Source: Monodelphis domestica
Taxonomy: Eukaryota; Chordata; Mammalia; Didelphimorphia; Didelphidae
Reading direction: 5' to 3'
DNA length: 64,000 nt
Assembly: GCF_027887165.1 (NCBI RefSeq)
Contig: NC_077229.1
Span: 209,215,753-209,279,752, forward strand
The notes beneath the pieces are model-generated. The model worked only from the letters and a program-made list of their open reading frames with translations. It made no database searches and had not been told where the DNA came from. Positions 55,500 through 64,000 of this stretch are shown here, one piece after another. How positions within the stretch are numbered: position 1 is the stretch's first letter; the number at the start of each line of letters is the position of its first letter. A program made the position numbers and the translations under genes.

Positions 55500-56221
55500 T
55501 GACCAAAATTAATTACTCAACAACTCATTTATTAAGCAACTCCAATGTGTCAAGTACTATGCTGGGAGCTTGGGATACAAAGATGAAACAAAAATGAAAC
55601 AGCCCACATTGTGTGAGGAGGTGAGGGAAGGGTTGAGGTACCTGGAAATAAATTCTATTAAGAAAAAAAAGGAATTAACCTGTTCATCATTTCTTAAGAT
55701 GAAATAGTATTCTGTCACAATCATATGCCACAGCTTGGGTATTTTCATATAACAAATAAATAAATTTAAATTTAAAAAAGAATGTGGGGGGAATGGATTT
55801 TTAGTTTCATTTGGAAACCAAACAAAAATTGAAAAGGAAAGAAGGAAGAAGAAGAAGAAGAAGAAGAAGAAGAAGAAGAAGAAGAAGAAGAAGAAGAAGA
55901 AGAAGAAGAAGAAGAAGAAGAAGAAGAAGAAGAAGAAGAAGAAGAAGAAGAAGATGTTGAAAATGACGATGATGACAATCCCTATCCTTGAGGAGCTAAG
56001 CTCATGTAAAAATGATAACTCATAAATAAATGAGCACAACAAAGGTATGGTAAATTTTAAATATATATATAAAATGCATGCAAGATAAAATTTTTTTGGT
56101 GGGTGGAATGGGAACCTAAGCAGTTGTGGAGATAAAGAAAAGCTTTGTGAAGTAGGTATCATTTTAGTACAATTTTGAAGGAAGTGATGAATTTCAAGAG
56201 GCAAAAAGGGAAGAGAACAAG
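55500..56221 (-). mobile_element. L2 element, 3' part (split)
   Basis: 'TTATTAAGCAACTCCAATGT' and 'CTTGGGATACAAAGATGAAA' give the antisense L2 3' end. 'AGTTGTGGAGATAAAGAAAA' and 'TTTTGAAGGAAGTGATGAAT' continue upstream in L2. It carries an internal GAA expansion, a MIR (56222) and an LTR (56557), and resumes at 57607. Confidence 0.6.
55841..55953 (+). repeat. (GAA)n trinucleotide tract, about 36 units
   Basis: An essentially uninterrupted GAA run from 55845 to 55953. The long polyphenylalanine and polyserine frames on the minus strand are artefacts of this run. Confidence 0.97.
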
Positions 56222-56465
56222 TCCTTTAGTAAATGTTTACTATGTTTCAGACATTGTACTACATGCCAAGCACTTTACAAATCTTATTTCATTTAATTCT
56301 CACAACAATCCTAGGATGTAAGTGCTGTTAGGATCCTCATTTAAGTGGACAAAAGTTAAGTGATTTGCCCAAGGTCATAAAGTTAGTAAATATCCCAGAC
56401 TAAATTTGAACTCAGGTCTTCCTGACACCAGGCATTTTAGCTCTAAAACAATTAAATTGCCACTT
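56222..56465 (-). mobile_element. MIR-type SINE inside L2
   Basis: 'CTACATGCCAAGCACTTTAC', 'CTCACAACAATCCTAGGATG', 'TTAAGTGATTTGCCCAAGGT' and 'TGAACTCAGGTCTTCCTGAC' form a full antisense copy. Confidence 0.85.
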
Positions 56466-56556
56466 GTACATGAGAGATAGCCAATGCAAATGTACAAAAA
56501 TTGGAGGTGGAGTGTGGTGCAGGAGGAGTAGCAAATAAGCCAATTTGACTAGGTAG
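56466..56556 (-). mobile_element. L2 element, middle piece
   Basis: 'GCCAATGCAAATGTACAAAA' and 'GGAGGTGGAGTGTGGTGCAG' followed by 'GCCAATTTGACTAG' match the antisense L2 body, cut by the LTR. Confidence 0.55.
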
Positions 56557-57606
56557 GGTAAACCTCAAAATTTCTCAGACTTATGAATGTTAGGGTTTTC
56601 CCCCATTGGGGAATCTTCTACTTAAAAAAATTCCCTAGCAGATGGTGAGAACTCTACTTGAGTGTGGGGGCTCCTAGCTATGGGAGTGTCCCTGATCCAC
56701 CCTACTTAAGACTGCTTTAGAACAGAAAACTGTTTGCTAAACAATGAAAGTACTTTGATCCATGGTTATGGAAGGGACAGGGAGTTCTTTGAGTCATGAC
56801 TGTTTTAGAATTGATACAATGGGACACTAAGTACCTATAAAGGTGGGGCAACTTGTAAACTACTTAAACCTAAAAGGGTGATAACTTATTCAGAGGTTTT
56901 TTCTTAATGAAATCTGTCCACACAGCAGCATTTTTTCCTGACTTACTAAAGAGATTAAAACTACTCAGCTGTGAATTCAAAATGGGTGGTCCTTTAAAAA
57001 CATTTACAGTAATTGGTAGACTTAGGGGAGGTGACAGAGGAGATTTTGCCCTTAAAAATAAGAGCTCAGAGAAGAGCTAGGGATCTAGATTTCTGACTCT
57101 CATTCTGAAGGAGAGTTCTTTGAGGAGTTTCTCTGAGGGGCTCTGTCCCTCTGGGGTAGGAGCTCTAGAGGCTCTTGAGAGAGGCCCTTTGAAACAATCT
57201 CTGGCTGGAAGACTCTTTGAGGAAGGATGCTGGCCTGGTGTCACTAGTGTCAGACCTTGTGGTGAGTGTTAAAAAACTGACTGATTTCTCTTTTAAGACT
57301 CAGGTCTAGGCCATATTGGCTTGAGGCCCTTCATACTTATTCCTTTCTTACTCTCTCTCTCTTTCTTTGATTACTCATTGTATTGTTAATAAAAATCTCT
57401 ATAAAACCCAATTGACTTGGGTATTTGAATAATTGGGAATATTTCCCTGGCGACCACCTTATATTTGATTTTTAAAACCCAAGACACTGTAGTGAAACAT
57501 ATTTCTGTGGTCAAATTTACTCACCCTCTCTTATATCTATCACAATTTAAATCTTCCACTATTTTAATCACTACAGTTTAAGACCTCAACCATTTTAAAT
57601 CTCACA
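56557..57606 (+). mobile_element. ERV LTR, copy B (inverted partner of 11723)
   Basis: It starts 'GGTAAACCTCAAAATTTCTC' (TG mutated) and ends 'TTTTAAATCTCACA', with GTAG directly before and after, a 4-bp target duplication. The polyadenylation signal 'TTAATAAAAATC' is near 57384. 'GGGAATATTTCCCTGGCGAC' followed by 'CACCTTATATTTGATT' is nearly identical to the reverse complement of copy A. A solo LTR within L2; no viral genes adjoin. Confidence 0.85.
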
Positions 57607-57800
57607 GTAGCCATTGGAATTTGTTGAATATGGGAGTGATGTGGTTAGACTTAAGTTTTAGGAGAGTCCCATTGACAGTTGTAAGGGGGGTGGATTGGAG
57701 ACAAGAAGGATTTGGAAAAACAAACCAAGATTCCTTTCCAATGTGTTTTCCCCTGGGCTGTGACCAGGTTTTAAAAATGTTTAATTTACCAAAGACAGAA
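57607..57800 (-). mobile_element. L2 element, right piece
   Basis: 'GCCATTGGAATTTGTTGAAT' and 'ATGGGAGTGATGTGGTTAGA' resume the L2 body exactly after the LTR. Confidence 0.6.
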
Positions 57801-59584
57801 GAATGAGAGCTCTGGGAAAGGGTGAAGAAAGGGGAAGAAAGACTGTGATCTCCAGTAATAGCCACAGCAACTGAGGAGAGGGAACAAGGTAGTATGATTT
57901 TGTCTAAGAGAAGCAAACAATAACACAAACACCTGATATAGGAACCTCCAAGAAATAGATATCCCAATGACTCACTAATATGGTGACTATGTACAATTAC
58001 AAGTATTTCCTTATATAAAGAAGAAGCAGGAGAATGGAAATGACAGCTAATGGTTTCAGAAAGACAAATAAAAAGCTTTTTAAAATTGCTTTTCCCCTTC
58101 TAGTTTCTAGAGAAAACAAAGATAAATTCATTTGTAAAATCATCCTCATAAGTTCATTGATAAATGTCAAAGGCTTTTCTCACACCCAGGGCATCCCTAA
58201 GTTCAATTGATCTCAGTAATATTACATTTAATAAAGTTACTAAATTGACATTCATATAGGATGTGACTTTAAATATATGTTTTAATAACCCACTCTACCA
58301 CCTAAAACCTTATTTCTCTGCTCCATTGTGGGATGTTAGTGATCCAGGGGTTCTGAAAACCAAAGGGGCACAGCTCTAGTTGGACCTATGAAACTGGAAA
58401 GGATTTGACTATGAACCAGGCAATGAACTGCATGGCTATTGTCAAAAGACAAGCCAGGCTAAGTTCATAGGGCCCATTACTAGATGGTGATGAATTTGGG
58501 AACAAGAATTAGTCTGCCATGACCATGATCTACTTTACCATGGGTAAAGTACTTTGGTGGTGGATCTAAAAAAAATACAATGATAAAATCACAGATCCCA
58601 GTGAAATATGCTAAATGGACTTAACCATCATCTGCATCTGTGGCTTCCTTGGCTTTGGGGATTCAAAGTGAAGAAAACTCTTATCAATGCAGATCAACAA
58701 CTGTTCAGCAATTTAGAGATTTCAGGGAGTTGCCTAGGGTTAGTACAAATTAAGTGACTGGCCTAGGGTCTGCACTGTCAGGCTGAATCAGAAGCCTGAA
58801 TTGAAATATTTCTCGAAACTCTGAGAGCAGATCTCTACTCACCATAACTGCTACCTTTTACCTATCCACATAGTGTGCCATTTATTTTTTTTTTATTTTT
58901 TGCAGTGTGCCATTCAAAAATAAAATATGTATATTTATAATTCCTAAGCTCAAGAATGACAGTAGACAGCAGCAAAGGTATTGGTCCTCAGGACAGTTGT
59001 GTGAGGGCCCTTGAAAACTTAGTTATAGAAGGTATATATGGGCATAGTTAACATATGCCAAGGTCATTATTCTCTTTATATTATATAAAGGAAACAGACT
59101 AGTGAAGAATTGAAGGAAATAGATTTCTGTCCAGAGGAGGAGGAACTCTGATCAGAATATTTGGAAGACTAAGATGTTCCTCAAAAAAGGATTAAGAATT
59201 CCCATGGGCTAAAGAAGGGGACATACAGAGCCACTTATTGTTTAAGTCTATGAAAAGAGGATTCCAGATGTTTTATTGTGGCACATCAGTGACCCTAGTT
59301 TCTAGAAGGCAAGGTCACCTGAGGGCATGCTCTGCCAAGTCTTATCAAGGTGGAAAGACTGGACTAGTTCTTGATGGGTTGGCTCAGTCTAATCCTTCAG
59401 AATCTGTCCAAGTTTATTTGGCAACATCTCAGAAGGTTGGCCACCTGGTGGTGATTTTTTAACTCCTAACCACAGTAACAAGTGAAGGGGAAAAAGGAGT
59501 TATGATTTGCTCCTGAGAGAGTGCCCACCCAGCTGAAATCCTGGATTCTTTGAGGAACTGAAGAGAAACAAAGCAATAAATGAT
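57801..59584. other. CD83 upstream intergenic sequence
   Basis: About 1.8 kb with no recognised repeat or exon, GC rising only at the right end. 58870-58905 is T-rich. Distal CD83 control elements could lie here, but I see no specific cluster. Confidence 0.4.
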
Positions 59585-59604
59585 CCCCCCCCCCCCCCCC
59601 CCCC
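59585..59604 (+). repeat. Poly(C) run of 20
   Basis: Twenty consecutive C residues at the edge of the CD83 GC-rich region. Confidence 0.95.
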
Positions 59605-59840
59605 GCTGGGGTACTTCAGGTGGCTGTAGCGGCTGGGTGATGGATTCTTCTGGAAATTGGAAAAGGAAGGGATTCCTGAACTTACTTTCCGAGGTTCCTC
59701 TACACCCCAATACGCCCAGGTCCCCAGGACCAGGGCGTCTAGTGGAGCAGGGGGAAGGAGAGGGGTGCAGGGTACCCTGGGGTTCAGAGAGCAGATGGTG
59801 CTGTTTCTAGACAGGGAAGCAACTCAGTCGAAAGGGAAGA

Positions 59841-59850
59841 GAAAGTGAAA
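59841..59850 (+). promoter_or_regulatory. ISRE/IRF site
   Basis: GAAAGTGAAA fits the GAAANNGAAA interferon-response core exactly, 331 bp before the CD83 ATG. IRF binding is inferred. Confidence 0.6.
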
Positions 59851-59991
59851 GGCGGGGGAGAGGGAAAGGACAGCAGGGGGTGGAGCTGTCCACGCAGTTG
59901 GGGGTTGCGAGGAGAAGGAAAGGCGGGGGATGCCCCAGAGTGGCGCAATATCTTGGGGGTGGGGAAAATGGTCCCTTTAGCCTCGCTGCAA

Positions 59992-60001
59992 GGGGAATTC
60001 C
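59992..60001 (+). promoter_or_regulatory. NF-kappaB site
   Basis: GGGGAATTCC is a perfect match to GGGRNWYYCC, 180 bp before the CD83 ATG. CD83 is an established NF-kappaB target. Confidence 0.7.
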
Positions 60002-60037
60002 CTAAAGCTCAGGAGGACAGGAGGGTGACGACGTAGG

Positions 60038-60047
60038 GGGAAGCCCC
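60038..60047 (+). promoter_or_regulatory. Second NF-kappaB-like site
   Basis: GGGAAGCCCC fits GGGRNNYYCC, 46 bp from the first site, so cooperative binding is conceivable. Confidence 0.5.
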
Positions 60048-60180
60048 AGCGCTGGCTAGAGAAGGCTGCGGCAGCAGGCGCAGCAGTCTTATTGTGGGAT
60101 TTGGTGTCTTGGGAGACAGAGCCTCGAACAGCCATTCCACTGCGTCTCTTTCAGCCTTGACCAGTCCTGCTCCCCAAACC

Positions 60181-60214
60181 ATGAGCATCCTCCGGCTCCT
60201 AGTCCTGAGCTGTG
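60181..60214 (+). CDS. CD83: CD83 exon 1 (signal peptide)
   Basis: ATG at 60181 opens 'MSILRLLVLSC' plus the first base of codon 12, then the donor G|GTAAGT at 60215. CD83 is a type I membrane glycoprotein of the Ig superfamily, a marker of mature dendritic cells that also acts in thymic CD4 T-cell selection and in stabilising MHC II and CD86 at the surface. This exon gives the hydrophobic core of the signal peptide and resembles the human N-terminus in length and ending 'LLSC'. The start is the only ATG in frame before the donor and follows the GC-rich promoter. The short exon 1 ending after 'SC' supports orthology. Confidence 0.9.
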
Positions 60215-60381
60215 GTAAGTGCTTGAAACCGACCCTCTGACGCCCTTCCCTCCGGTTGTTGTGGGGTGGTGTTGGAGCTAGGTGCCACCGCGTTTGATTC
60301 GTGGCTCTCCACCCTTCTCCAATGCGCCCCATCCATCTTCACTGGCTCACGGCTCATTCTTGTCCACCTCTCATCCTGCAG
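60215..60381 (+). other. CD83: CD83 intron 1 (167 bp)
   Basis: GTAAGT donor and 'CTCATCCTGCAG' acceptor, phase 1. It is very short, GC-rich, and free of repeats. Confidence 0.85.
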
Positions 60382-60500
60382 CTTGGTGCTTGGTGCCGGC
60401 GACTCTGATAGTGGAGACGACTTGTTCAGGGAATGTTTCTCTGCCCTGTACTGCCCTCTGGGACCCTCAGACTCCATACACGACGATCTTCTGGGAGAAG
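60382..60500 (+). CDS. CD83: CD83 exon 2 (start of V-type Ig domain)
   Basis: A 119-bp exon after the acceptor at 60380-60381, ending in AAG|GTAAGG at 60500. It completes the signal peptide (residues 12-18, 'AWCLVPA') and encodes the first strands of the Ig V domain. 'CSGNVSLPCTALWDPQ' then 'TPYT' and 'FWEK' align closely with human CD83, which has 'LPCTAPWDPQVPYT'. Cys26 and Cys34 correspond to human Cys27 and Cys35, as I recall the numbering. N29-V30-S31 is an N-glycosylation sequon that I do not recall at this place in human. The window holds residues 1-51; the rest of the Ig domain, the membrane segment and the tail lie beyond 64000. Confidence 0.93.
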
Positions 60501-60974
60501 GTAAGGAAGACTGCAGCAGGAGTAGTTCCTCCTGTTTTGTGGCGTTGGGTCAATGAGCAAGGGCGGGGAGAACTTAGCATCTGAGGTATTTCATGCTTTT
60601 TCTGAAGGAAAGTGGAAAGAGTGAACAAGTGAGAGTAAAGGGGAGAGAAGGTATCCTGAAGCTCCTAGCTAGCTCATAGAGCACACCCCAAATCCCCAAG
60701 ATTAAGTGTCAACCCACCAGGCTCAGACAAAATGATTAGGGCCCTTCAACACCACTCCTAACACCTGGCTCTTCAATGTTACTCTCCCCAAATTGTAAAA
60801 AGTCCGTGGCCCAAGAGCCCTAGTATTTATAACCCAGAGTCCTTTTTTCCTCTTCTCTACTTCTAACCTGAGTTAAATTCAAGGGTTCTAAGAACCTAAA
60901 AGACCAGAAAGTCTGAAATAATGGTCCATTTGAAAACATGAAATAATTTCATATTCTAATGGCATGTCTGAAGT

Positions 60975-61022
60975 ACACACATATACATATGTATGTATTT
61001 ATGTATGTATACATATACATGT
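60975..61022 (+). repeat. TATG/ATAC microsatellite
   Basis: Imperfect ACATATAC/GTATGTAT units in CD83 intron 2. Confidence 0.8.
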
Positions 61023-61531
61023 AAAGAGGAGAAACAAGCCATTGAAAACTGATTTTTAGTTCCCTCAAATTGTCAACTTTCATTCACTTTAGGGATTACC
61101 TGTCTCTGGCCATTCTGCAGCAAGGATGACAAGCCTTTGAGCAACTAAACTGGGGAATAATCAACATATATTTACTATATCCATAGGTGCACAGGTATAT
61201 TTGAACAAACCTGTTTCTCCATCTGAAAATGGAAGAGTTTCATTAAAAGTTCTCCCAAGTCTCATCCACCTCTAAAAGCCTCTGGAGGCCCTAGGAGGGC
61301 CTCTGATTATATTCTCCAAATTAAATATAAATTAATTTTTGGCATTAGGTGTCTTCAGCAGCTGAATTAAAAAACAAAACAAAACATGGTGCCCTAGGCT
61401 CTCTTTTTATCTCCATCACTGATTTGCTGTATGAGCTTACAAGAAATTACTCATCTACAAAACTGAGAAATGTTTGCCACCTACATTATAGCAAGATTGC
61501 TATGAGAGCTTAATGTTTGTGCCCTTCATTT

Positions 61532-61577
61532 ATATATATGTATGTGTATGTAGGTATGTATATATATATATATATGT
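61532..61577 (+). repeat. (TA)n/(TATG)n microsatellite
   Basis: TATATG and GTATGT units next to the SINE 3' end. Confidence 0.85.
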
Positions 61578-61835
61578 TTGTTGTTATTGAGTCTTTTTCA
61601 GTCACATTTGACTCTTCATGATCCCATATGGGGTTTTCTTGTCAATGAAATTGGAGTAGTTTGATATTTTCTTCTCCAGTTCATTTTATAGATGAGAAAA
61701 TGAGGAAAACAGGGTTAAGTGACTTTCCCAGGGTCACACAGCTATCCATATAAGTGTCTGAGGCCAGATTTGAACTCATGAAGATGAATTCCTGATTGCT
61801 AAGTCTAATGCTCTATCTACTGTGCTACCTGATGA
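61578..61835 (-). mobile_element. tRNA-derived marsupial SINE, long form
   Basis: 'GTTGTTATTGAGTCTTTTTC', 'TTAAGTGACTTTCCCAGGGT', 'GAGGCCAGATTTGAACTCAT' and 'CTACTGTGCTACCTGATGAT' form a complete antisense copy in CD83 intron 2. Confidence 0.9.
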
Positions 61836-62154
61836 TATATATATGCATAGCTGATATATATAAATATATACACACATATGTATACCACCATACATTGCAA
61901 GTTCTCTACTTAAAATATTTTGTGGTTTTAGATACCTTTGTCTTTAAAAATATTATTTTCTTAATATCTCTGTTCCCTCCTGCTCATTAAGCCATCTCTT
62001 ATGATGAAGATTTCAAAAAGATAAAAAACTAAAGAGTACATCATGCATGTCTGATAGTATGTCATAGTCTGCCTCCCCATTTCTGCAAGAAAAGGAGGAA
62101 GGGGCTAACTCTCTTTAAATATGTATAAGGGCTTATTTCTCTAGCTAAATCATG

Positions 62155-62245
62155 CTTTCAAAGGGCAAGGGATAGCCTTTTTTATACTCCTTTAATGTCC
62201 TGCACATAGTTGGATGCTTGGTTAGTGTTTAGTTTTTAGTTGATG
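62155..62245 (+). mobile_element. L2 3'-end fragment
   Basis: 'GGGCAAGGGATAGCCTTTTT' and 'AATGTCCTGCACATAGTTGG' form a plus-strand L2 tail. Confidence 0.5.
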
Positions 62246-62299
62246 TGAGCACAAAATGGAGAGGGTACTAGAACATTGCATCAAATTATAGATAAATTG

Positions 62300-62465
62300 G
62301 CAAAAGGGAGTCCTGAAGTCACCTACTTTAACCATACCCAAAGAACAAATTCTGATAGCCATGAGATATCAAAATGAGGCCATCCAGCTTTTGCCTGAAG
62401 ACTTCTGGTCCACAGGGAATTTACTGCTTTATAAGGCTTTTCATCACAATTTTAGACAACTCCAT
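62300..62465 (-). mobile_element. CR1/L3 fragment
   Basis: 'GCCATCCAGCTTTTGCCTGA' and 'GACTTCTGGTCCACAGGGAA' followed by 'TTTTAGACAACTCC' form a diverged antisense CR1/L3 end. Confidence 0.5.
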
Positions 62466-62489
62466 TAAAGGGAAAGAGATGAAGGGAAG

Positions 62490-62745
62490 CATTTGTGTAA
62501 TGCCTAGTGTGTGCCAGACTCTGTGCTAAGCCCTTTTGTAAATGTTATCTTCTTTGAACTTTACAGCAACCTTGGGTGGTCAGTACTATTATTATCCCCA
62601 TTTTACAGTTGAGAAAACTAAGGCAGACAGATTTAAGTGATTTGCCCAGGGTCACATGACTAATAAGTGTCTAAGGCAAGATTTGAACTTGTTTTCCCTA
62701 TTTCATGTCTATCACTCTATCCACTGCTTTACCAGCTTCCTTATA
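62490..62745 (-). mobile_element. MIR-type SINE
   Basis: 'GTGTGCCAGACTCTGTGCTA', 'CCCCATTTTACAGTTGAGAA' and 'TTTGCCCAGGGTCACATGAC' followed by 'CACTCTATCCACTGCTTTAC' form a full antisense MIR. Confidence 0.85.
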
Positions 62746-62754
62746 TTCAGTTCA

Positions 62755-62905
62755 ATGGAATTCAACAACCATTCATTAAGTACTTGCGATGTACCAGGGC
62801 CCTTAGAGATACAATGATGGAAAGGAAAACCAACCCTGCCCTCAATGAGCTTACACTTTATTGGGTGGAAACACAAGTAAATATAAGATAAAACCCTAAG
62901 AAACA
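62755..62905 (-). mobile_element. L2 3'-end fragment
   Basis: 'CATTCATTAAGTACTTGCGA' and 'CCAACCCTGCCCTCAATGAG' followed by 'CTTACACTTTATTGGGTGGA' are the antisense L2 tail. Confidence 0.7.
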
Positions 62906-63149
62906 GGGGTGGGGGTGGGAAAGGGCAAAAATAGAGGATCTAATTAACAATTTGGAAGATTCAATAAATTTACCTCCCCTGTACCTTCCATCCATTGCTT
63001 CAAGCTTTAGTGTTTTAAGTTTTTTTTAATTGTTATCACTTCAGATATTTGAAAACAGCTACCATATGTAATAGAAAGAGCAATTCATTTGGAATCACAG
63101 GACCTGGATTGGAATCTGAAATTTTTTATTTACTGATTTGCACAGGAGG

Positions 63150-63295
63150 TACTTCCTGTGCCTAGACTGCATTCTGTCCACATGTCACTTGTTGAAATAT
63201 TTTCCTTTTTGGCCTAGATCAAGTACACAATTTTTCATGAAATCTTTTCTGATTCCCTTCCCTAGAAAATGGTTTCTCTCTTCTCAAATTTTTTG
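63150..63295 (+). mobile_element. L2 fragment, piece 1
   Basis: 'TTCATGAAATCTTTTCTGAT' and 'CCCTTCCCTAGAAAATGGTT' resemble L2 upstream of its 3' tail, which appears at 63725-63870 after other insertions. Confidence 0.45.
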
Positions 63296-63297
63296 TG

Positions 63298-63358
63298 AAA
63301 ATGGAGCAAGCATGTATTAAGTGCCTAATATGTGCCAGGTACTGTGCTAAGTATAAAT
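63298..63358 (-). mobile_element. L2 3'-tail fragment (minus)
   Basis: 'CATGTATTAAGTGCCTAATA' and 'TGTGCCAGGTACTGTGCTAA'. Confidence 0.5.
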
Positions 63359-63404
63359 ATCCCTCCCACATCTTGGCTTTTCCCATTGAGGTTTGGATTA
63401 TTAT

Positions 63405-63720
63405 TTTTTTTAATTTAAATTATAAAGATATTTTATTTTACCAATTACATGTAATAACAAAATTCCACATGAGTTTTCTAGGGTTTTATGATCTGAATTG
63501 TTTCCCTTCCCCCTCCCAAAGTTGGCAAGCAATTTGTTTAGGGCTATACTTGTATTATCAGGCAAAACACATTTCTATACTGATCTTTTTTGTAAGAGTA
63601 TAATCATATTAAAACCAAAATCCCAAATAAACTAAAGAATCACATGTTTTGATCTGCATTCTGACTCCAAACAATTCTTTCTCTGGAGGTGGATAGCTTT
63701 TTTTGCATAAGTCCTATTGT
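63405..63720 (-). mobile_element. L1 3' UTR, 5'-truncated
   Basis: 'AAGTTGGCAAGCAATTTGTT' and 'TTATCAGGCAAAACACATTT' followed by 'CTTTCTCTGGAGGTGGATAG' match the L1 3' UTR seen at 17720 and 51610; the T-rich left end at 63400 is the poly(A). Confidence 0.75.
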
Positions 63721-63724
63721 TGAG

Positions 63725-63872
63725 GGTTGGCATAAGAACTTAGATTGGAATTAACACATTATATGCTTCCATAATTATTTATACATGTATTACTTACCTT
63801 TGTCTCCAAATTAGATTATAAACTCCTAAAGCCATGGACAGTGTTGTTTTTAGTCCTTGTATCTCAAGTTGT
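63725..63872 (+). mobile_element. L2 fragment, piece 2 (3' tail)
   Basis: 'TTAGATTATAAACTCCTAAA' and 'GCCATGGACAGTGTTGTTTT' match the L2 'TAAACTCCTTGAGGGCAGGG' segment. Confidence 0.55.
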
Positions 63873-64000
63873 TTACTTATAGTTAAAATATGAAAAAACA
63901 AAACAAAACATCGAATTGAGTGTTCTCTGGGTTAAGCATTCTCAGGTCTCTCAACCAGTCCTCTGATGCCATGGCTTTATATCCCTTCTCCATCACAACT

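Larger units (their letters stand above)
59605..60180 (+). promoter_or_regulatory. CD83: CD83 promoter and 5' UTR, GC-rich, TATA-less
   Basis: GC and CpG content rise sharply just before the CD83 start codon. I see no TATA box at a suitable distance. GGCGGGG boxes (Sp1 type) lie at 59851 and 59922, an ISRE core at 59841 and kappaB-like sites at 59992 and 60038. Human CD83 is known to be driven by a compact TATA-less promoter with Sp1 and NF-kappaB sites. The transcription start cannot be fixed; the pyrimidine-rich stretch around 60130-60160 probably lies in the 5' UTR. Confidence 0.7.
60501..64000 (+). other. CD83: CD83 intron 2 (5' part)
   Basis: No further CD83 exon is recognisable, so intron 2 is at least 3.5 kb. 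Human intron 2 is also long and has been reported to hold an NF-kappaB-responsive enhancer; I see no compelling cluster here. About 1.2 kb listed separately is old repeat; 60501-60960 and 61023-61575 look single-copy. Confidence 0.75.

Noticed and set aside
55557..56204. A 215-residue frame rich in phenylalanine
   Set aside because: It is the translation of the complementary TTC strand of the GAA microsatellite and flanking L2.
59238..59462. A 74-residue frame upstream of CD83 as an alternative first exon
   Set aside because: No suitable donor in frame and no resemblance to CD83 or any family I recognise.
60266..60584. Two frames of 96-100 residues over CD83 exon 2
   Set aside because: One reads exon 2 in a shifted frame; the other contains the true exon 2 frame but runs on through intron sequence. 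The splice sites define the real coding segment.

Overview
The window looks like nuclear DNA of a marsupial mammal. It is AT-rich, has very few genes and is packed with interspersed repeats. Two tRNA-derived SINE types typical of marsupials recur: a long form of about 250 bp whose tail carries the 'GAAACTGAGGCAAACAGGG' block, and a short form of about 190 bp with a 'TAAGGGCTAGGCAA' block. They sit among old L2, CR1/L3, RTE and MIR copies, marsupial-type L1s and ERV long terminal repeats. Species cannot be fixed from sequence alone.

Only one host gene is supported. At 60181-60500 (+) lie the first two coding exons of CD83, a type I Ig-superfamily protein of mature dendritic cells and activated lymphocytes. 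Exon 1 encodes a signal peptide; exon 2 encodes the start of the V-type Ig domain with the CD83 hallmark 'LPCTA.WDPQ.PYT'. Canonical splice sites join them in frame, and the remaining exons must lie to the right of the window. A GC-rich, TATA-less promoter region (about 59605-60180) holds an ISRE core, two kappaB-like sites and GGCGGGG boxes, which fits the known NF-kappaB/IRF control of CD83. Positions 60501-64000 are intron 2, filled with old repeats.

The left 59.5 kb appears intergenic. In humans the interval upstream of CD83, toward RNF182, is also gene-poor. By region: 0-11 kb holds an eroded L2 reverse-transcriptase segment, hAT ends, LTRs, an RTE 3' end and a CR1/L3 copy split by an LTR. 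11-15 kb is an old L1 split by a SINE and a 1.2-kb LTR, followed by an L1 5' end and an L2. 17.6-20.5 kb is another old L1 split by a 0.8-kb LTR. 20-36 kb is mixed SINE, LTR, RTE, L1 3' ends and CR1/L3. 36.4-42.8 kb is a nearly full-length L1 on the minus strand with target-site duplications. 43-59 kb carries SINEs, a complete small hAT element with 8-bp duplications, a long GAA tract inside an L2, and an LTR inverted relative to the one at 11.7 kb.

I found no new gene system. The best candidates for a second look are the L1 whose ORF2 has lost the reverse-transcriptase catalytic box by an in-frame deletion, its duplicated 5' UTR unit and G-rich spacer between the ORFs, a partly palindromic unclassified repeat family, the telomere-motif hAT element, the inverted LTR pair, and the CD83 promoter.
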